Source of the DNA: Tanticharoenia sakaeratensis NBRC 103193
Lineage (GTDB): Bacteria; Pseudomonadota; Alphaproteobacteria; Acetobacterales; Acetobacteraceae
Direction: 5' to 3'
Assembly: GCF_000963885.1 (NCBI RefSeq)
Contig: NZ_BALE01000017.1
Coordinates: 62,001 to 126,000 of the forward strand
DNA: 64,000 nucleotides
The notes under the pieces: generated by a model
What the model was told of the DNA's origin: nothing
Databases searched by the model: none
Seen by the model: only the letters and a program-made list of their open reading frames with translations
In this document: positions 11,353 to 20,868 of the stretch, one piece after another
Layout of the letters: the number at the start of each line of letters is the position of its first letter
Position numbering within the stretch: the first letter of the stretch is position 1
Translations under genes and position numbers: made by a program

Positions 11353-12090
11353 ATGAATAACGAAGAACGCGATCTGATCGCCCGGTTCGTGGCGCGGGTC
11401 GGCGGTGCACCGTCCGGCGGCGCTTTCGGTGGTTCGTCACAGGCACCGAGCCTGCCGCCGATCGATCCCGAAGCCGATCGTTTCATCGCCGAGAACTTCC
11501 AGCGCTATCCCGAGGCGCGCTACCGCGTGACGCAGATGGCTGTCGTGCAGGAAGCAGCGCTCGTGGAAGCGCAGAACCGCATCCGCCAGCTCGAGTTCCA
11601 GCTTCAGCAGGCCCAGAGCCAGCTGGCGCAGTCTCAGCAGCAGCGCGGTGCGTCCGGCGGTGGCGGCGGTCTGTTCGGTGGCCTCTTCGGTGGCGGCAAC
11701 CGGCAGCAGCAGGCCGCGCCGCCTCCGGGCTGGGGCGGCCAGCAGGGCTACGCGGCACCGCCGCCTCCGCAGGCGAGTTTCCCGCCCGGCTATCAGCCCG
11801 GCATGTTCCAGAGCCGCGGCTCGGGCTTCCTCGGCTCGGCGTTGACCACGGCAGCAGGCGTTGCGGGCGGCATGCTGACGGCCAACGCGCTCGAGGGGCT
11901 GTTCAGCGGCCACCATGACGGCCTGGGCGGCGGCTTCGGTGGCGCTGGCGGCGGCAACGAGACCATCATCAACAATTATGGCGACTCGGGTGCCGATCCG
12001 TTCGGCGGCGCGGGCACGGATGTCGATCCGGGCTTCGACGCCGGCAGCTTCGGTGACAGCGGCGGCGGCTGGGGCGACGATCAGTTCTGA
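11353..12090 (+). CDS. DUF2076 family protein
   Basis: Protein of 245 residues. The N-terminal half matches DUF2076: M-N-N-E-E-R-D-L-I at the start, a D-P-E-A-D-x-F-I segment, then Y-x-V-T-Q-M-A-V-V-Q-E and a Gln-rich coiled coil (about 65-98). The second half is low complexity, Gly/Gln/Pro-rich, with L-F-G-G-L-F-G-G repeats, an Ala/Gly hydrophobic stretch and an acidic Gly/Asp tail. Family members are described as putative periplasmic or sensor proteins without an assigned function, and no signal peptide is visible here. GGAG lies nine bases before the ATG. A strong terminator follows. Confidence 0.85.
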   Translation: MNNEERDLIARFVARVGGAPSGGAFGGSSQAPSLPPIDPEADRFIAENFQRYPEARYRVTQMAVVQEAALVEAQNRIRQLEFQLQQAQSQLAQSQQQRGASGGGGGLFGGLFGGGNRQQQAAPPPGWGGQQGYAAPPPPQASFPPGYQPGMFQSRGSGFLGSALTTAAGVAGGMLTANALEGLFSGHHDGLGGGFGGAGGGNETIINNYGDSGADPFGGAGTDVDPGFDAGSFGDSGGGWGDDQF

Positions 12091-12137
12091 TCGCAAGGCA
12101 CCCTGCCAGGTCATCCTGACCTGATGTCCGGGACATG

Positions 12138-12176
12138 ACCCGGCGCACTCCCTGATCGGGGTGCGCCGGGTTTTTT
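12138..12176 (+). terminator. Rho-independent terminator after the DUF2076 gene
   Basis: The stem CCCGGCGCAC pairs with GTGCGCCGGG around a loop of about 12 bases, and six T residues follow directly. It sits 48 bases after the stop of the DUF2076 gene. Confidence 0.92.
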
Positions 12177-12249
12177 GTGTTCGGAACTCTCGCATCCATC
12201 GTCGGGGTCGGGGCGTTCGCATTTGCGGAACGGCCAGCGGAGATGCCTG

Positions 12250-13776
12250 ATGATCGATACCAGTGCGTTATTTCATGATGTCATCGCGGAAGCAGACGTT
12301 GCACCGGGACAGATTGCAGGCGCTACGATCGGAGACCGAAAAGTCGCTCTTATCCGGGACGGAGAGACGATCCGCGCATTCAAGGGGACATGTCCGCACA
12401 AGGGCGCACCGATGGAGCAGGGGGCGCTCTGCGCGGCCGGAGACGAGTCCTGGCTCGTCTGCCCATGGCACAAGGCCGCGTTCAATGCAGCGGACGGTGC
12501 GCTGCGCGAACCTCTGGCGCTCGATCCCCTGCCGCAATACCCGGTTCAAGTGGTTGATGGTCGCGTGCTCGTGGCCCTGACCGAGATCGAGCGAGCCGAG
12601 CCTGCCAGGTGTGCCGAGCAGAAAAGCGTGCTGATACTCGGCGCCGGTGCGGCCGGCGTGGCTGCCGCGTGCGCGTTGCGGGAGAAGGGGTTCGCGGGAA
12701 AGATCACCATGGTCTCGGCCGAGGCGACCGCACCCTATGATCGCACGGCACTCAGCAAGATGACGATCGGCAAGGACGATCCGAAGGCGTCCGCGCCTCC
12801 GCTGCGGTCTGTCGCGTTCTACGAAGAGAACCGCATCACGCGCATCACGGGCAGGATCACCGCTTTCGATGCGGCATCCCGGACCGCCACGCTGGAAAGC
12901 GGGGACCGTCTGCAGGGCGATGATGTGATCATTGCGACGGGCTCGGTCGCGCGGACGATCGATGTGCCCGGCGCCGACCTGCCCGGTGTCCTGACACTGC
13001 GCACCCAGGAGGATGCAACACAGATCATCGAGACCGTTGATCCGGCAGGATCCGTCGTGGTGATCGGCGCGAGCTTCATCGGCATGGAGGCCGCATCCGC
13101 CCTGCGACAGCGCGGCGTCGGCGTGACTGTTGTCGGTCAGACGAAGGTGCCGTTCGAAAAACAGTTCGGCCGCGAGATCGGCGAACGGTTGCGCGCGCTG
13201 CATGCCGAGAACGGCGTCGCCTTTATCGGCGGCCGTTCCGTCGAACGCATTCAGGGACAGGACCGGGTCAGCGGCGTCGTGCTGGATGACGGCACCGAGT
13301 TGCGAGCCGACGCCGTGCTGGTCGGTATCGGTGCGAGGCCGTCGCTCGACGCGTTCACGAGGCTTTCCCACGCCGAGGATGGCGGTCTGCGGGTCGATTC
13401 CTTCCTGCGCGTGGCAGATCACGTCCATGCAGTCGGCGACATCGCAAGCATGTCACATGACGGACACCCGGTCCGGATCGAGCACTGGCGAACGGCTCAG
13501 GCGCAGGCCCGGATCGCGGCGGCAGCCATCCTTGACGAAACGCCGCCCGCCTTGCCGACGCCGTGGTTCTGGACCCAGCAGCACGGGAAGAAACTGGAAT
13601 ATCTGGGTTGGCCGGACAGTTTCGATGCCGTGGACATCGACGGCAGCCTGCAGGATTTCGATTTCCTGGCGATCCTGCGCCAGAAGGGACGGGCCGTGGG
13701 GCTGGTCGGGGCAGGGCGGGCGGCCGTCATGGCGCAGGCCGCCGTCGATTTCGACTCGGTCGCACAGGATAGCTGA
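12250..13776 (+). CDS. Rieske-domain NAD(P)H-dependent FAD oxidoreductase (AIF-like)
   Basis: Fusion of an N-terminal Rieske [2Fe-2S] domain with a pyridine nucleotide-disulphide oxidoreductase. The protein has 508 residues. Rieske ligands are C48-x-H50 and C71-x-x-H74. An FAD dinucleotide fold begins near residue 130 (G-A-G-A-A-G), a second NAD-binding fold near 272 (V-I-G-A-S-F-I-G), and an A-V-G-D-I-A motif near 395 contacts FAD. A C-terminal reductase domain follows. The architecture resembles AIF-like or ring-hydroxylase ferredoxin reductases. The electron acceptor is unknown and no oxygenase gene is nearby. The ATG has GGAG seven bases upstream. Confidence 0.9.
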   Translation: MIDTSALFHDVIAEADVAPGQIAGATIGDRKVALIRDGETIRAFKGTCPHKGAPMEQGALCAAGDESWLVCPWHKAAFNAADGALREPLALDPLPQYPVQVVDGRVLVALTEIERAEPARCAEQKSVLILGAGAAGVAAACALREKGFAGKITMVSAEATAPYDRTALSKMTIGKDDPKASAPPLRSVAFYEENRITRITGRITAFDAASRTATLESGDRLQGDDVIIATGSVARTIDVPGADLPGVLTLRTQEDATQIIETVDPAGSVVVIGASFIGMEAASALRQRGVGVTVVGQTKVPFEKQFGREIGERLRALHAENGVAFIGGRSVERIQGQDRVSGVVLDDGTELRADAVLVGIGARPSLDAFTRLSHAEDGGLRVDSFLRVADHVHAVGDIASMSHDGHPVRIEHWRTAQAQARIAAAAILDETPPALPTPWFWTQQHGKKLEYLGWPDSFDAVDIDGSLQDFDFLAILRQKGRAVGLVGAGRAAVMAQAAVDFDSVAQDS

Positions 13777-13903
13777 CCGGCGGCCGGCGCAGGCACGCGG
13801 GCGACCGCTTGACAGCGCGCGCCGCGGGCGGCTCATTGCGGCCAGTTTCATGACCGCCCGTTTTGCGCCGCCGTCTGACCCCGATCGACAGGAAGTTCCG
13901 CCC

Positions 13904-15703
13904 ATGCATCCTTACCGCACCCATAGCTGTGCCGCACTGCGCGCGAGCGATGCCGGATCGAATGTGCGCCTGTCGGGCTGGATCCACAGCAAGCGCGACC
14001 ATGGCGGGCTTCTGTTCATCGACCTGCGCGATCAGACCGGTGTGACGCAGATCGTCATTCCCGCCGGCACCGCGCTGCTGGAGACCGCCGAGAAGCTGCG
14101 CGTCGAGAGCGTGATCACCGTGACGGGCGAGGTCGTGCTCCGCGCCGAGGGCACGGTCAATCCGAACCTGCCGACCGGCGAGATCGAGCTGCGCGCGCGT
14201 GAGCTCGAGGTTCGCTCGCAGGCCGCCGTGCTGCCGTTCCAGGTCGCGGGACACGAGAACTATCCCGAGGACCTGCGCCTCAAGTATCGCTACATCGACC
14301 TGCGCCGCGAGAAGGTGCGTCGCAACATCCTGCTGCGATCGGACGTGATCGCGAGCCTGCGCCGCCGCATGATCGAGCATGGCTTCCACGAGTATCAGAC
14401 GCCGCTGCTGACGGCCTCGTCGCCCGAGGGTGCGCGCGATTTCCTCGTCCCGGCACGTCTGCACCCGGGCAAGTTCTATGCGCTGCCGCAGGCGCCGCAG
14501 ATGTTCAAGCAGCTCCTGATGGTGGCCGGCTTCGATCGCTATTTCCAGATCGCGCCGTGTTTCCGTGACGAAGCCTCGCGCGCCGACCGCAGCCCGGGCG
14601 AGTTCTACCAGCTCGATCTCGAGATGGCGTTCGTGACCCAGGACGAGGTGTTTGCGGTGCTCGAGGACGTCCTGAGCGGCGTCTTCGCGGAGTTCGGGCA
14701 GGGGCGCACGGTCAGCACGGCGCCTTTCGTGCGGATCCCCTACCTCGACGCCATGCGCGACTATGGTTCGGACAAGCCGGATCTGCGCAACCCTCTCAAG
14801 ATCACGGAAGTCACGGACGCGTTCGCGAACTCGGGCTTCGGCCTGTTCGCGAAGATCGCGGCATCGGGCGGCTCGATCCGTGCCATTCCGGCGCCGGGTG
14901 CGGCCGATCGCCCGCGTGGGTTCTTCGACAAGCTCAATGCCTGGGCACGCGAGAACGGCTCGGGTGGCCTGGGTTACATCCAGTTCGATGCGACCGAAGG
15001 GGCAAAGGGGCCGATCGCGAAGAACCTCGAGGCCGAGCGGGTGGAGCAGATCCGCAGTGCCTGTGGCCTCGAGCCGGGCGATGCCGTGTTCTTTGCCGCA
15101 GGTTCGGGTGATGCGTTCGTCAAGTTCTCAGGTCTTGCGCGCACGAAGATCGCGCAGGAACTGGATCTGATCGAGCAGGGCGCATTCCGCTTCTGCTGGA
15201 TCACGGATTTCCCGATGTACGAGCTGAACGAGGACACGGGGCGCATCGACTTCTCGCACAACCCGTTCTCGATGCCGCAGGGCGGCCTCGAGGCGCTGAA
15301 CACGCAGGATCCGCTGACGATCAAGGCCTATCAGTACGACATCGTCTGCAACGGGATCGAACTGTCGTCGGGCGCGATCCGGAACCATCTGCCTGAAGTC
15401 ATGCTGCGGGCCTTCGAGATCGCAGGCTATTCGGCCGACGATGTCGAGGCACGCTTCGGCGGCATGCTGAACGCCTTCCGTTACGGGGCACCGCCTCATG
15501 GCGGTTCGGCGCCCGGTGTCGATCGCATGGTCATGCTGTTGGCGGACGAGCCGAACATCCGCGAAGTCACGCTGTTCCCGCTCAACCAGCAGGCCGAAGA
15601 CCTCATGATGGGCGCACCTGCCGCCGTCGAGCCCGCGCGCCTGAAGGAATTGTCGCTCGCGCTCGATCTGCCGAAGCCGAAGGTCACCGTTCGCCCGGAG
15701 TGA
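13904..15703 (+). CDS. aspS: aspartyl-tRNA synthetase
   Basis: Class IIb synthetase charging tRNA-Asp. The protein has 599 residues, including the bacterial GAD insertion domain. The N-terminal OB fold starts with M-H-P-Y-R-T-H and has the [11 protein letters not shown] motif. Class II motif 1 includes R-Y-I-D-L-R-R, motif 2 [10 protein letters not shown], and motif 3 G-x-D-R near the C-terminus. The ATG at 13904 is chosen because it begins the conserved family N-terminus, with AGGA ten bases upstream; ATG 13850 is in frame but adds a non-conserved leader. Whether it also charges tRNA-Asn cannot be told here. Confidence 0.96.
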   Translation: MHPYRTHSCAALRASDAGSNVRLSGWIHSKRDHGGLLFIDLRDQTGVTQIVIPAGTALLETAEKLRVESVITVTGEVVLRAEGTVNPNLPTGEIELRARELEVRSQAAVLPFQVAGHENYPEDLRLKYRYIDLRREKVRRNILLRSDVIASLRRRMIEHGFHEYQTPLLTASSPEGARDFLVPARLHPGKFYALPQAPQMFKQLLMVAGFDRYFQIAPCFRDEASRADRSPGEFYQLDLEMAFVTQDEVFAVLEDVLSGVFAEFGQGRTVSTAPFVRIPYLDAMRDYGSDKPDLRNPLKITEVTDAFANSGFGLFAKIAASGGSIRAIPAPGAADRPRGFFDKLNAWARENGSGGLGYIQFDATEGAKGPIAKNLEAERVEQIRSACGLEPGDAVFFAAGSGDAFVKFSGLARTKIAQELDLIEQGAFRFCWITDFPMYELNEDTGRIDFSHNPFSMPQGGLEALNTQDPLTIKAYQYDIVCNGIELSSGAIRNHLPEVMLRAFEIAGYSADDVEARFGGMLNAFRYGAPPHGGSAPGVDRMVMLLADEPNIREVTLFPLNQQAEDLMMGAPAAVEPARLKELSLALDLPKPKVTVRPE

Positions 15704-15743
15704 ACTGTTACATTCCGGCACACGTCGCCACGCCTCGGCAGAA

Positions 15744-15778
15744 ATGTGACACGATCGCACCACGAATTGGTGTCACAT
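15744..15778. repeat. 9-bp inverted repeat between aspS and a small secreted-protein gene
   Basis: ATGTGACAC and GTGTCACAT form a perfect 9-bp inverted repeat with a 17-base spacer. It starts 41 bases after aspS and ends 45 bases before the next ATG. No T run follows, so it resembles a regulator binding site more than a terminator, though either reading is possible. Confidence 0.5.
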
Positions 15779-15822
15779 GCGTTCTCTGTAGCGGTCGCGG
15801 ATTGCGACCGTTCGAGGAGACG

Positions 15823-16107
15823 ATGACAACGATGAAAACGATGATGCGGCGTCTGGCAGCGGGTTCGCTTGCTGTGTCCGCGCTTGGTCTTGGCGTGGCA
15901 ACAATCAGCCCGGCCTCTGCCCAGATGCCTCCTCCGCCGCCGCCCGGTCATGGCCGTCCGCCGCCGCCGCCGCCGCGCTACGAGCGCGTGCCGCCTCCGC
16001 GCCCGCACTGGAACTGGACCGCGGGTCACTGGGTCTGGGGGCCGCGTGGCTATGTCTGGCATGCGGGCCGCTGGTCGCGCCCGGGCGGGTACAATCGCCC
16101 GTACTGA
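15823..16107 (+). CDS. small secreted Pro/Trp-rich protein with a YXWXXGXW-type repeat
   Basis: Predicted exported protein of 94 residues. A Sec signal peptide with a likely A-S-A cleavage site near residue 33 is followed by two poly-proline runs. The mature C-terminus carries repeated W-x-x-G-x-W units (W-N-W-T-A-G-H-W-V-W, Y-V-W-H-A-G-R-W), the pattern of the WXXGXW repeat family found in alphaproteobacterial envelope proteins. Function is unknown. GAGGAG lies a few bases before the ATG at 15823, and an inverted repeat at 15744-15778 lies in its likely promoter. Confidence 0.8.
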   Translation: MTTMKTMMRRLAAGSLAVSALGLGVATISPASAQMPPPPPPGHGRPPPPPPRYERVPPPRPHWNWTAGHWVWGPRGYVWHAGRWSRPGGYNRPY

Positions 16108-16125
16108 GTGTTTTTGCGTGGTCTC

Positions 16126-16902
16126 TCAGTCGTCGCCCAGCGTGACGACGAGGGGCACGTGATCGGACGGCTGAGGTCGGCCGCGTGCGTCGCGATCGAT
16201 CGCCACGTCCTGCAGCCGTTCCGCCATGCGGGGCGTCAGCAGGGCATGGTCGATACGCAATCCGCGATCCCGATCCCAGCATCCCGCCTGATAGTCCCAG
16301 AACGTATAGGCCCGGCCTGAGGGTCGAAGGGCACGCACGGCGTCCGTCAGACCCGACCAGACGAGCCGTCTCCAGGCTGCCCGTGTTTCGGGCCGCACCA
16401 GCGCGTCGTCCGGCGCCAACGCACCGGGGGCATAGTCCTCATCGGTTGGGCAGACGTTGTAGTCGCCCAGAAAGATCGCATCCTGATCGTTTTCGAGAAA
16501 GGCACGTGCCCGCGCCGCAAGCGCATCGAAGAAGGCGATCTTGCCCGCAAATCCGCCGTCACCGCCTGAATTCCCGTTTGGCAGATACAGGCCGCCTGCG
16601 CGCAGGTCGCCGAAAGCCACCTCGATGTAACGGGCCTGTTCGGCGACCGCTCCGTCCAGACCCGGCAGGGCACGCGTGGTGACGTCCAGCGGCGTGCGGG
16701 AGAGGACCGCGACCCCGTTATAGGCCTTCTGCCCGACCGTCTCCGCGTGCCATCCGTGCTCCGCGAACAGGGAGGGAAACTGCTCATCCGTGCATTTGAT
16801 CTCCTGCAGGAACAGGAGATCGGGCTGTACACGCTCGAGCCATTCGAGCACCGCATCTGCGCGCGTGCGGATGGAATTGATGTTCCAGGTCGCGATCTTC
16901 AT
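16126..16902 (-). CDS. xth: exodeoxyribonuclease III / AP endonuclease
   Basis: Exonuclease III-family DNA repair enzyme that cleaves at abasic sites and removes 3' blocks. The protein has 258 residues, near the family norm. Catalytic positions are visible: Asn7 in T-W-N-I-N-S, Glu34 in L-Q-E-I-K, the Y-x-P-N-G segment, G-D-Y-N-V-C-P, and the terminal S-D-H-V-P motif. It lies 12 bases downstream of the Fe-S carrier gene on the same strand, so the two may be co-transcribed. The ATG at 16902 has only a weak ribosome site. Confidence 0.95.
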   Translation of the reverse strand: MKIATWNINSIRTRADAVLEWLERVQPDLLFLQEIKCTDEQFPSLFAEHGWHAETVGQKAYNGVAVLSRTPLDVTTRALPGLDGAVAEQARYIEVAFGDLRAGGLYLPNGNSGGDGGFAGKIAFFDALAARARAFLENDQDAIFLGDYNVCPTDEDYAPGALAPDDALVRPETRAAWRRLVWSGLTDAVRALRPSGRAYTFWDYQAGCWDRDRGLRIDHALLTPRMAERLQDVAIDRDARGRPQPSDHVPLVVTLGDD

Positions 16903-16914
16903 CAGGGATATGGA

Positions 16915-17280
16915 TTACGCGAGCGAGAAACTTGTGCCGCAGCCGCAGGATGATGCGGCGTTGGGGTTGATGACGCTGAAATGGGCCCCCATCAGCTTGT
17001 CGGAGAAATCCAGCGCCGCGCCGCCGAGCAGATCGAGGCTGACAGGATCGACCACGACGCGCGACGGGCCATCTCCGAAGACCGCGTCGTCGGCGGCCTG
17101 CTCGCGCTCGAGCTTGAACTGGTACTGAAAGCCGTTGCAGCCGCCCGCCAGCACCGCGACGCGCAGCATCAGGCCATCGGGATCCGGCTGCTGGGACACG
17201 ATCTCGCCGATTCGGGCCGCAGCACGCTCTGTCACGGAAAACGAGACCGTCATTGGGTCGTTCGTGGTCGTATCGCTCAT
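16915..17280 (-). CDS. erpA: A-type iron-sulphur cluster carrier (ErpA/IscA-like)
   Basis: HesB/IscA-family protein of 121 residues that accepts and delivers Fe-S clusters. Three conserved cysteines are present: G-G-C-N-G in the middle and S-C-G-C-G near the C-terminus. The F-S-V-T-E-R-A-A-x-R-I segment and the L-x-G-A-x-L-D-F-x-D motif are typical. ErpA versus IscA cannot be resolved from one sequence; a lone gene away from isc or suf genes favours ErpA. The ATG at 17280 is preferred; a 20-residue N-terminal extension to 17340 has no conserved character. Confidence 0.88.
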   Translation of the reverse strand: MSDTTTNDPMTVSFSVTERAAARIGEIVSQQPDPDGLMLRVAVLAGGCNGFQYQFKLEREQAADDAVFGDGPSRVVVDPVSLDLLGGAALDFSDKLMGAHFSVINPNAASSCGCGTSFSLA

Positions 17281-17430
17281 GGTCGGGAGGTCTCGCTCAT
17301 GCGATCGGGGGGAAATGACGCCCAGATATAGTGCGCACATGCCGGTATCGGAAGTGTGGCTCAGGGCGTATTGCGTTCACGGGCCTTTAAGCATTGTCTG
17401 CGAGGATTGCCCGAGCGGGAGAGGGAGACG

Positions 17431-18612
17431 ATGGTCAACGGACGCGAAGTGGCCGCCTATGCGGTGCAGGCGCAAGGCAGCCGGGGGCGTCTGCATCCGG
17501 AACCCGAAGCGCAGAGCCGGACGCCATGGCAGCGTGACCGTGATCGCGTCATCCATTCGCAGGGCTTTCGCACCCTTCAGTACAAGACTCAGGTCTTCGT
17601 CAACCACGAGGGCGATTTCTTCCGCACGCGGCTGACCCATTCGCTGGAAGTGGCGCAGATCGCGCGCTCGATCGCACGTCAGCTCGGGCTGGACGAGGAC
17701 CTGACGGAGGCGCTGGCGCTGGCCCATGACCTCGGTCACACGCCATTCGGGCATGCCGGCGAAGATGCCCTGAAGGCGGCCATGAAGGACCTCGGCGGCT
17801 TCGATCACAACACGCAGTCCATTCGCCTCGTGACCCATCTCGAAGCCCGATACTACGCATTCAACGGGCTGAACCTGACATGGGAAACGCTTGAGGGCCT
17901 CGCCAAGCACAACGGTCCCGTCAGGAATCCGTCGCCCTATCTGGCGGAATATGCGGACCGCCATGGGCTGATGCTGCAGACCCACGCGTCGGCAGAAGCG
18001 CAGGTCGCGGCCCTGTCGGACGACATCGCCTATCATGGTCACGATCTAGACGACGGGATTCGTGCAGGCCTGTTATGTTTCGACGATCTCGAAGGACTGC
18101 CGCTCGTCGGTTCGGCGCTGGCACAGGCACGGGCTGCAGGCAGCGCGTATCGGGCGCCGGATCCGGCCGATGCGAGCCAGCGCCTGCGGCACGAGATGGT
18201 GCGACGCGTCATCGATGCGCTGGCATCCGACCTGACGGCACAGACTCGGGCCAATCTTGCCGCGGCGAAGCCGCGTAGTGCCGATGACGTGCGCCTTTCG
18301 GCCGTTCCGCTCGTCGGGTTCAGCGATGAGGTCGCGCAGGCCAATGCGGCCGTGCGCAAGTTCCTGTATGCACGCGTCTACCGGCACTGGCGTGTCAACC
18401 GCATGACCCGCAAGGCGCGGCTGGTTACCGGCGATCTCTTCTCGGTGCTGTTCGAGGACCCGAGCCTGCTGCCCGATCTCTGGCGCGCGCGCACACAGGA
18501 GGCGGACCCGTTTGGGCGCGCCCGAATCGTGGCTGACTACATCGCAGGCATGACGGACCGGTTCGCGATGGAAGAACACCGGCGCCTGACGGAGCTTTCG
18601 GCCCTCGGGTAA
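17431..18612 (+). CDS. dgt: deoxyguanosinetriphosphate triphosphohydrolase-like protein
   Basis: HD-superfamily dNTP triphosphohydrolase of 393 residues, the short type common in alphaproteobacteria. The R-x-x-H motif (R-L-T-H-S-L-E-V) and the paired A-H-D-L-G-H-T-P-F-G-H-A-G-E motif supply the metal-binding His and Asp residues. The N-terminal S-R-T-P-W-Q-R-D-R-D-R-V-I-H-S segment is also conserved. It hydrolyses dNTPs to nucleosides and triphosphate, so it is likely to adjust dNTP pools. The ATG at 17431 has AGGGAG just upstream. It is divergent from erpA. Confidence 0.93.
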   Translation: MVNGREVAAYAVQAQGSRGRLHPEPEAQSRTPWQRDRDRVIHSQGFRTLQYKTQVFVNHEGDFFRTRLTHSLEVAQIARSIARQLGLDEDLTEALALAHDLGHTPFGHAGEDALKAAMKDLGGFDHNTQSIRLVTHLEARYYAFNGLNLTWETLEGLAKHNGPVRNPSPYLAEYADRHGLMLQTHASAEAQVAALSDDIAYHGHDLDDGIRAGLLCFDDLEGLPLVGSALAQARAAGSAYRAPDPADASQRLRHEMVRRVIDALASDLTAQTRANLAAAKPRSADDVRLSAVPLVGFSDEVAQANAAVRKFLYARVYRHWRVNRMTRKARLVTGDLFSVLFEDPSLLPDLWRARTQEADPFGRARIVADYIAGMTDRFAMEEHRRLTELSALG

Positions 18613-19083
18613 GGGAATGTTCCGTGCAGGATGGACCGAGCCTGCGTCTCCGCATGGCGCATGAAGTCCGTGCACTCTTCGCATCTGTTGTTCCGGCCAA
18701 TCTGGAGATCGGTTGGCAATGCAGCAGGTTCCGCACCATTCCCCGATCCGACAGTACTGCGCGGCCGGATCGATGCTGTCATGAGGGACCCTGACATCAT
18801 TCGTTCGTCGCGGCGCTCGACGGGCGCGCCCTGACTGCGAAGCCTGGTGAGCACGTGATATCGCAGTGCGCCCGGATTTCGTATTCTGCCCGCTGGCGTA
18901 CCTGTGCGTTGCGTGAGAGCTGAAGGCGGGCAAAGGGCACCGTGCCGCGCTCGAGACGAGCCATGCGCAAGCGTGTGCGCTGCTGTCTGCCTCGCGGGTT
19001 TTGCTGTTCGCAAGGGCAAGTGCTGTTGCGCTTCGGCCGGGGCTGCCGCAAGAACGGCCATTCCTTTCTGATCGGATCACACT
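18613..19083. other. 471-base intergenic region, nothing recognised
   Basis: The gap lies between dgt and argS. Both strands were read; the available ORFs have Arg/Ser-rich shadow-like composition, and one minus-strand reading runs into dgt. No tRNA, clear terminator or insertion-sequence ends were seen. The argS promoter presumably lies here. Confidence 0.5.
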
Positions 19084-20868
19084 ATGTCGGACTGCCTCTT
19101 CACCGAACTCCAAGCCCAGGTCTGCGATGCGTTGCGCGTCGTCGTGCCCGGCGTGCCGGACGAGGTGCTGGCGCGGGTCGAGGTGACGACAACACGTGAT
19201 CCCGCGCATGGTGACATGGCCACCAATGCTGCCCTGCTGGTGTCCAAGACCGCGCGGCGCAAGCCTGCCGACATCGCGCAGGACCTGTCGCGCCTGCTCG
19301 CGGAGCGCCCGGACGTGGCGCGTGCGGAAGCCGCGGGTCCGGGCTTCGTGAACCTGACGCTCAAACCTGCGGCCTTCCACCGCGTGGCGAAGGATGCGCT
19401 GACGTCCGGTGCCCGCTTCGGTGCCTCCCGCATGGGGGCCGGTCGGCGGATCAATGTCGAATACGTCTCCGCGAATCCCACCGGCCCGATGCATGTCGGT
19501 CACACGCGTGGCGCGGTCGTGGGCGACGTGCTCGCGAACCTTCTGGAAAAGACCGGTCACGCGGTGATCCGGGAATACTACATCAATGATGCGGGCGCGC
19601 AGGTTGCAGCACTCACCTGGGCCGCCTATTGGCGCTATCTTCAGGCGATCGGCACGCAGGTGGACGAGGACGCGTTCGGCGCGCTGGCCCCCACCGGCCT
19701 GCAGTATCGCGGCGAGTATCTGATCCCGATCGGAGAGGCGCTGGCCCGTACTCATGGCCGGGCCCTGGCTGGCGAGAACGGCGCGCCTGCCGAGCCATCG
19801 CTGTGGTTCGACACGGTTCGTGCCGAGACGCTGGCACAGATGATGGGCATGATCCGCGATGATCTCGCAGCGCTCGGCATCACGCATGAGGTCTTCAGCT
19901 CGGAAGCCGAGGTGCTGGCCGGAGGCGGGGTGGATGCGGCAATCGCGGCACTCGATGCGAAGGGATTGCTCTACGAGGGCGTGCTGGAGCCGCCGAAGGG
20001 CAAGACGCCTGACGACTGGGAGCCGCGCCCGCAGACGCTGTTCCGCTCCACGCAGTTCGGGGACGACACCGATCGCGCCCTGCGCAAATCCGATGGGTCC
20101 AACACCTATTTCGCGAACGATATCGGCTATCATGCGCAGAAGGCCCGGTCGTCCGATGCGCTGATCGACGTTCTCGGCGCTGATCACGGCGGTTACGTGT
20201 CGCGGATGCGGGCGGCCGTCAGCGCGCTGACCGAGGGCAAGACCGAGTTCGAAGTCGTGATGTGCCAGATCGTGCGCATCGTCAAAGGCGGCGAGCCGGT
20301 GCGCATGTCCAAGCGCGCGGGCACATTCGTGACCCTGCGCGACCTGATCGACGAGGTCGGACGGGACGCGGTACGGTTCACGATGCTGACCCGCAAGGCC
20401 GACGCGCAGATGGAGTTCGATCTCGATGCCGTCGTCGCCCAGACACGCGACAATCCGGTGTTCTACGTCCAGTACGCGCACGCGCGCTGCCGCTCCGTGT
20501 TGCGCGCTGGTGCGGAGCTGCTGGGGCAGCCGGCCGTCGCGCCGGAGGCTCTGGCGCAGGTTGATCTGTCGCCCCTGACCGCAGATGCGGAGCTTGCGGT
20601 ATTGCGGCGGATGGCGACGTTCCCGCGCGTGGTGGAAGGTGCGGCACAGGCGCGTGAGCCGCATCGCATCGCCTATTTCTGCGGTGAGCTCGCGGCCGAT
20701 TTCCACGCCTTGTGGAACAAGGGGCGCGACGAGACCACGTTGCGGTTCCTTCAGGATGATGACGAGACGGGAACCCGGGCGCGTCTGGCGCTGGTCGAAG
20801 CCACCGCGAGCGTGATCCGCTGCGGTCTGGTGCTGCTGGGCGTGACCCCGGTCGAGGAGATGCGGTGA
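19084..20868 (+). CDS. argS: arginyl-tRNA synthetase
   Basis: Class I synthetase charging tRNA-Arg. The protein has 594 residues. An N-terminal additional domain precedes S-A-N-P-T-G-P-M-H-V-G-H, the HIGH-type motif near residue 137. A KMSKS-like R-M-S-K-R-A-G follows, with a C-terminal DALR anticodon-binding domain (Y-V-Q-Y-A-H-A-R). The last four bases overlap the GTG of the following SPOR gene. It heads the argS-SPOR-scpA-scpB-tatB-tatC-serS run. Confidence 0.97.
   Translation: MSDCLFTELQAQVCDALRVVVPGVPDEVLARVEVTTTRDPAHGDMATNAALLVSKTARRKPADIAQDLSRLLAERPDVARAEAAGPGFVNLTLKPAAFHRVAKDALTSGARFGASRMGAGRRINVEYVSANPTGPMHVGHTRGAVVGDVLANLLEKTGHAVIREYYINDAGAQVAALTWAAYWRYLQAIGTQVDEDAFGALAPTGLQYRGEYLIPIGEALARTHGRALAGENGAPAEPSLWFDTVRAETLAQMMGMIRDDLAALGITHEVFSSEAEVLAGGGVDAAIAALDAKGLLYEGVLEPPKGKTPDDWEPRPQTLFRSTQFGDDTDRALRKSDGSNTYFANDIGYHAQKARSSDALIDVLGADHGGYVSRMRAAVSALTEGKTEFEVVMCQIVRIVKGGEPVRMSKRAGTFVTLRDLIDEVGRDAVRFTMLTRKADAQMEFDLDAVVAQTRDNPVFYVQYAHARCRSVLRAGAELLGQPAVAPEALAQVDLSPLTADAELAVLRRMATFPRVVEGAAQAREPHRIAYFCGELAADFHALWNKGRDETTLRFLQDDDETGTRARLALVEATASVIRCGLVLLGVTPVEEMR

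Noticed and set aside
18537-19061. 174-residue minus-strand ORF between dgt and argS
   Set aside because: Overlaps the dgt end, has no ribosome site and shows Ser/Arg-rich shadow composition.
18073-20706. 877-residue minus-strand ORF across dgt and argS
   Set aside because: Antisense shadow of conserved argS; no recognisable domain and biased composition.
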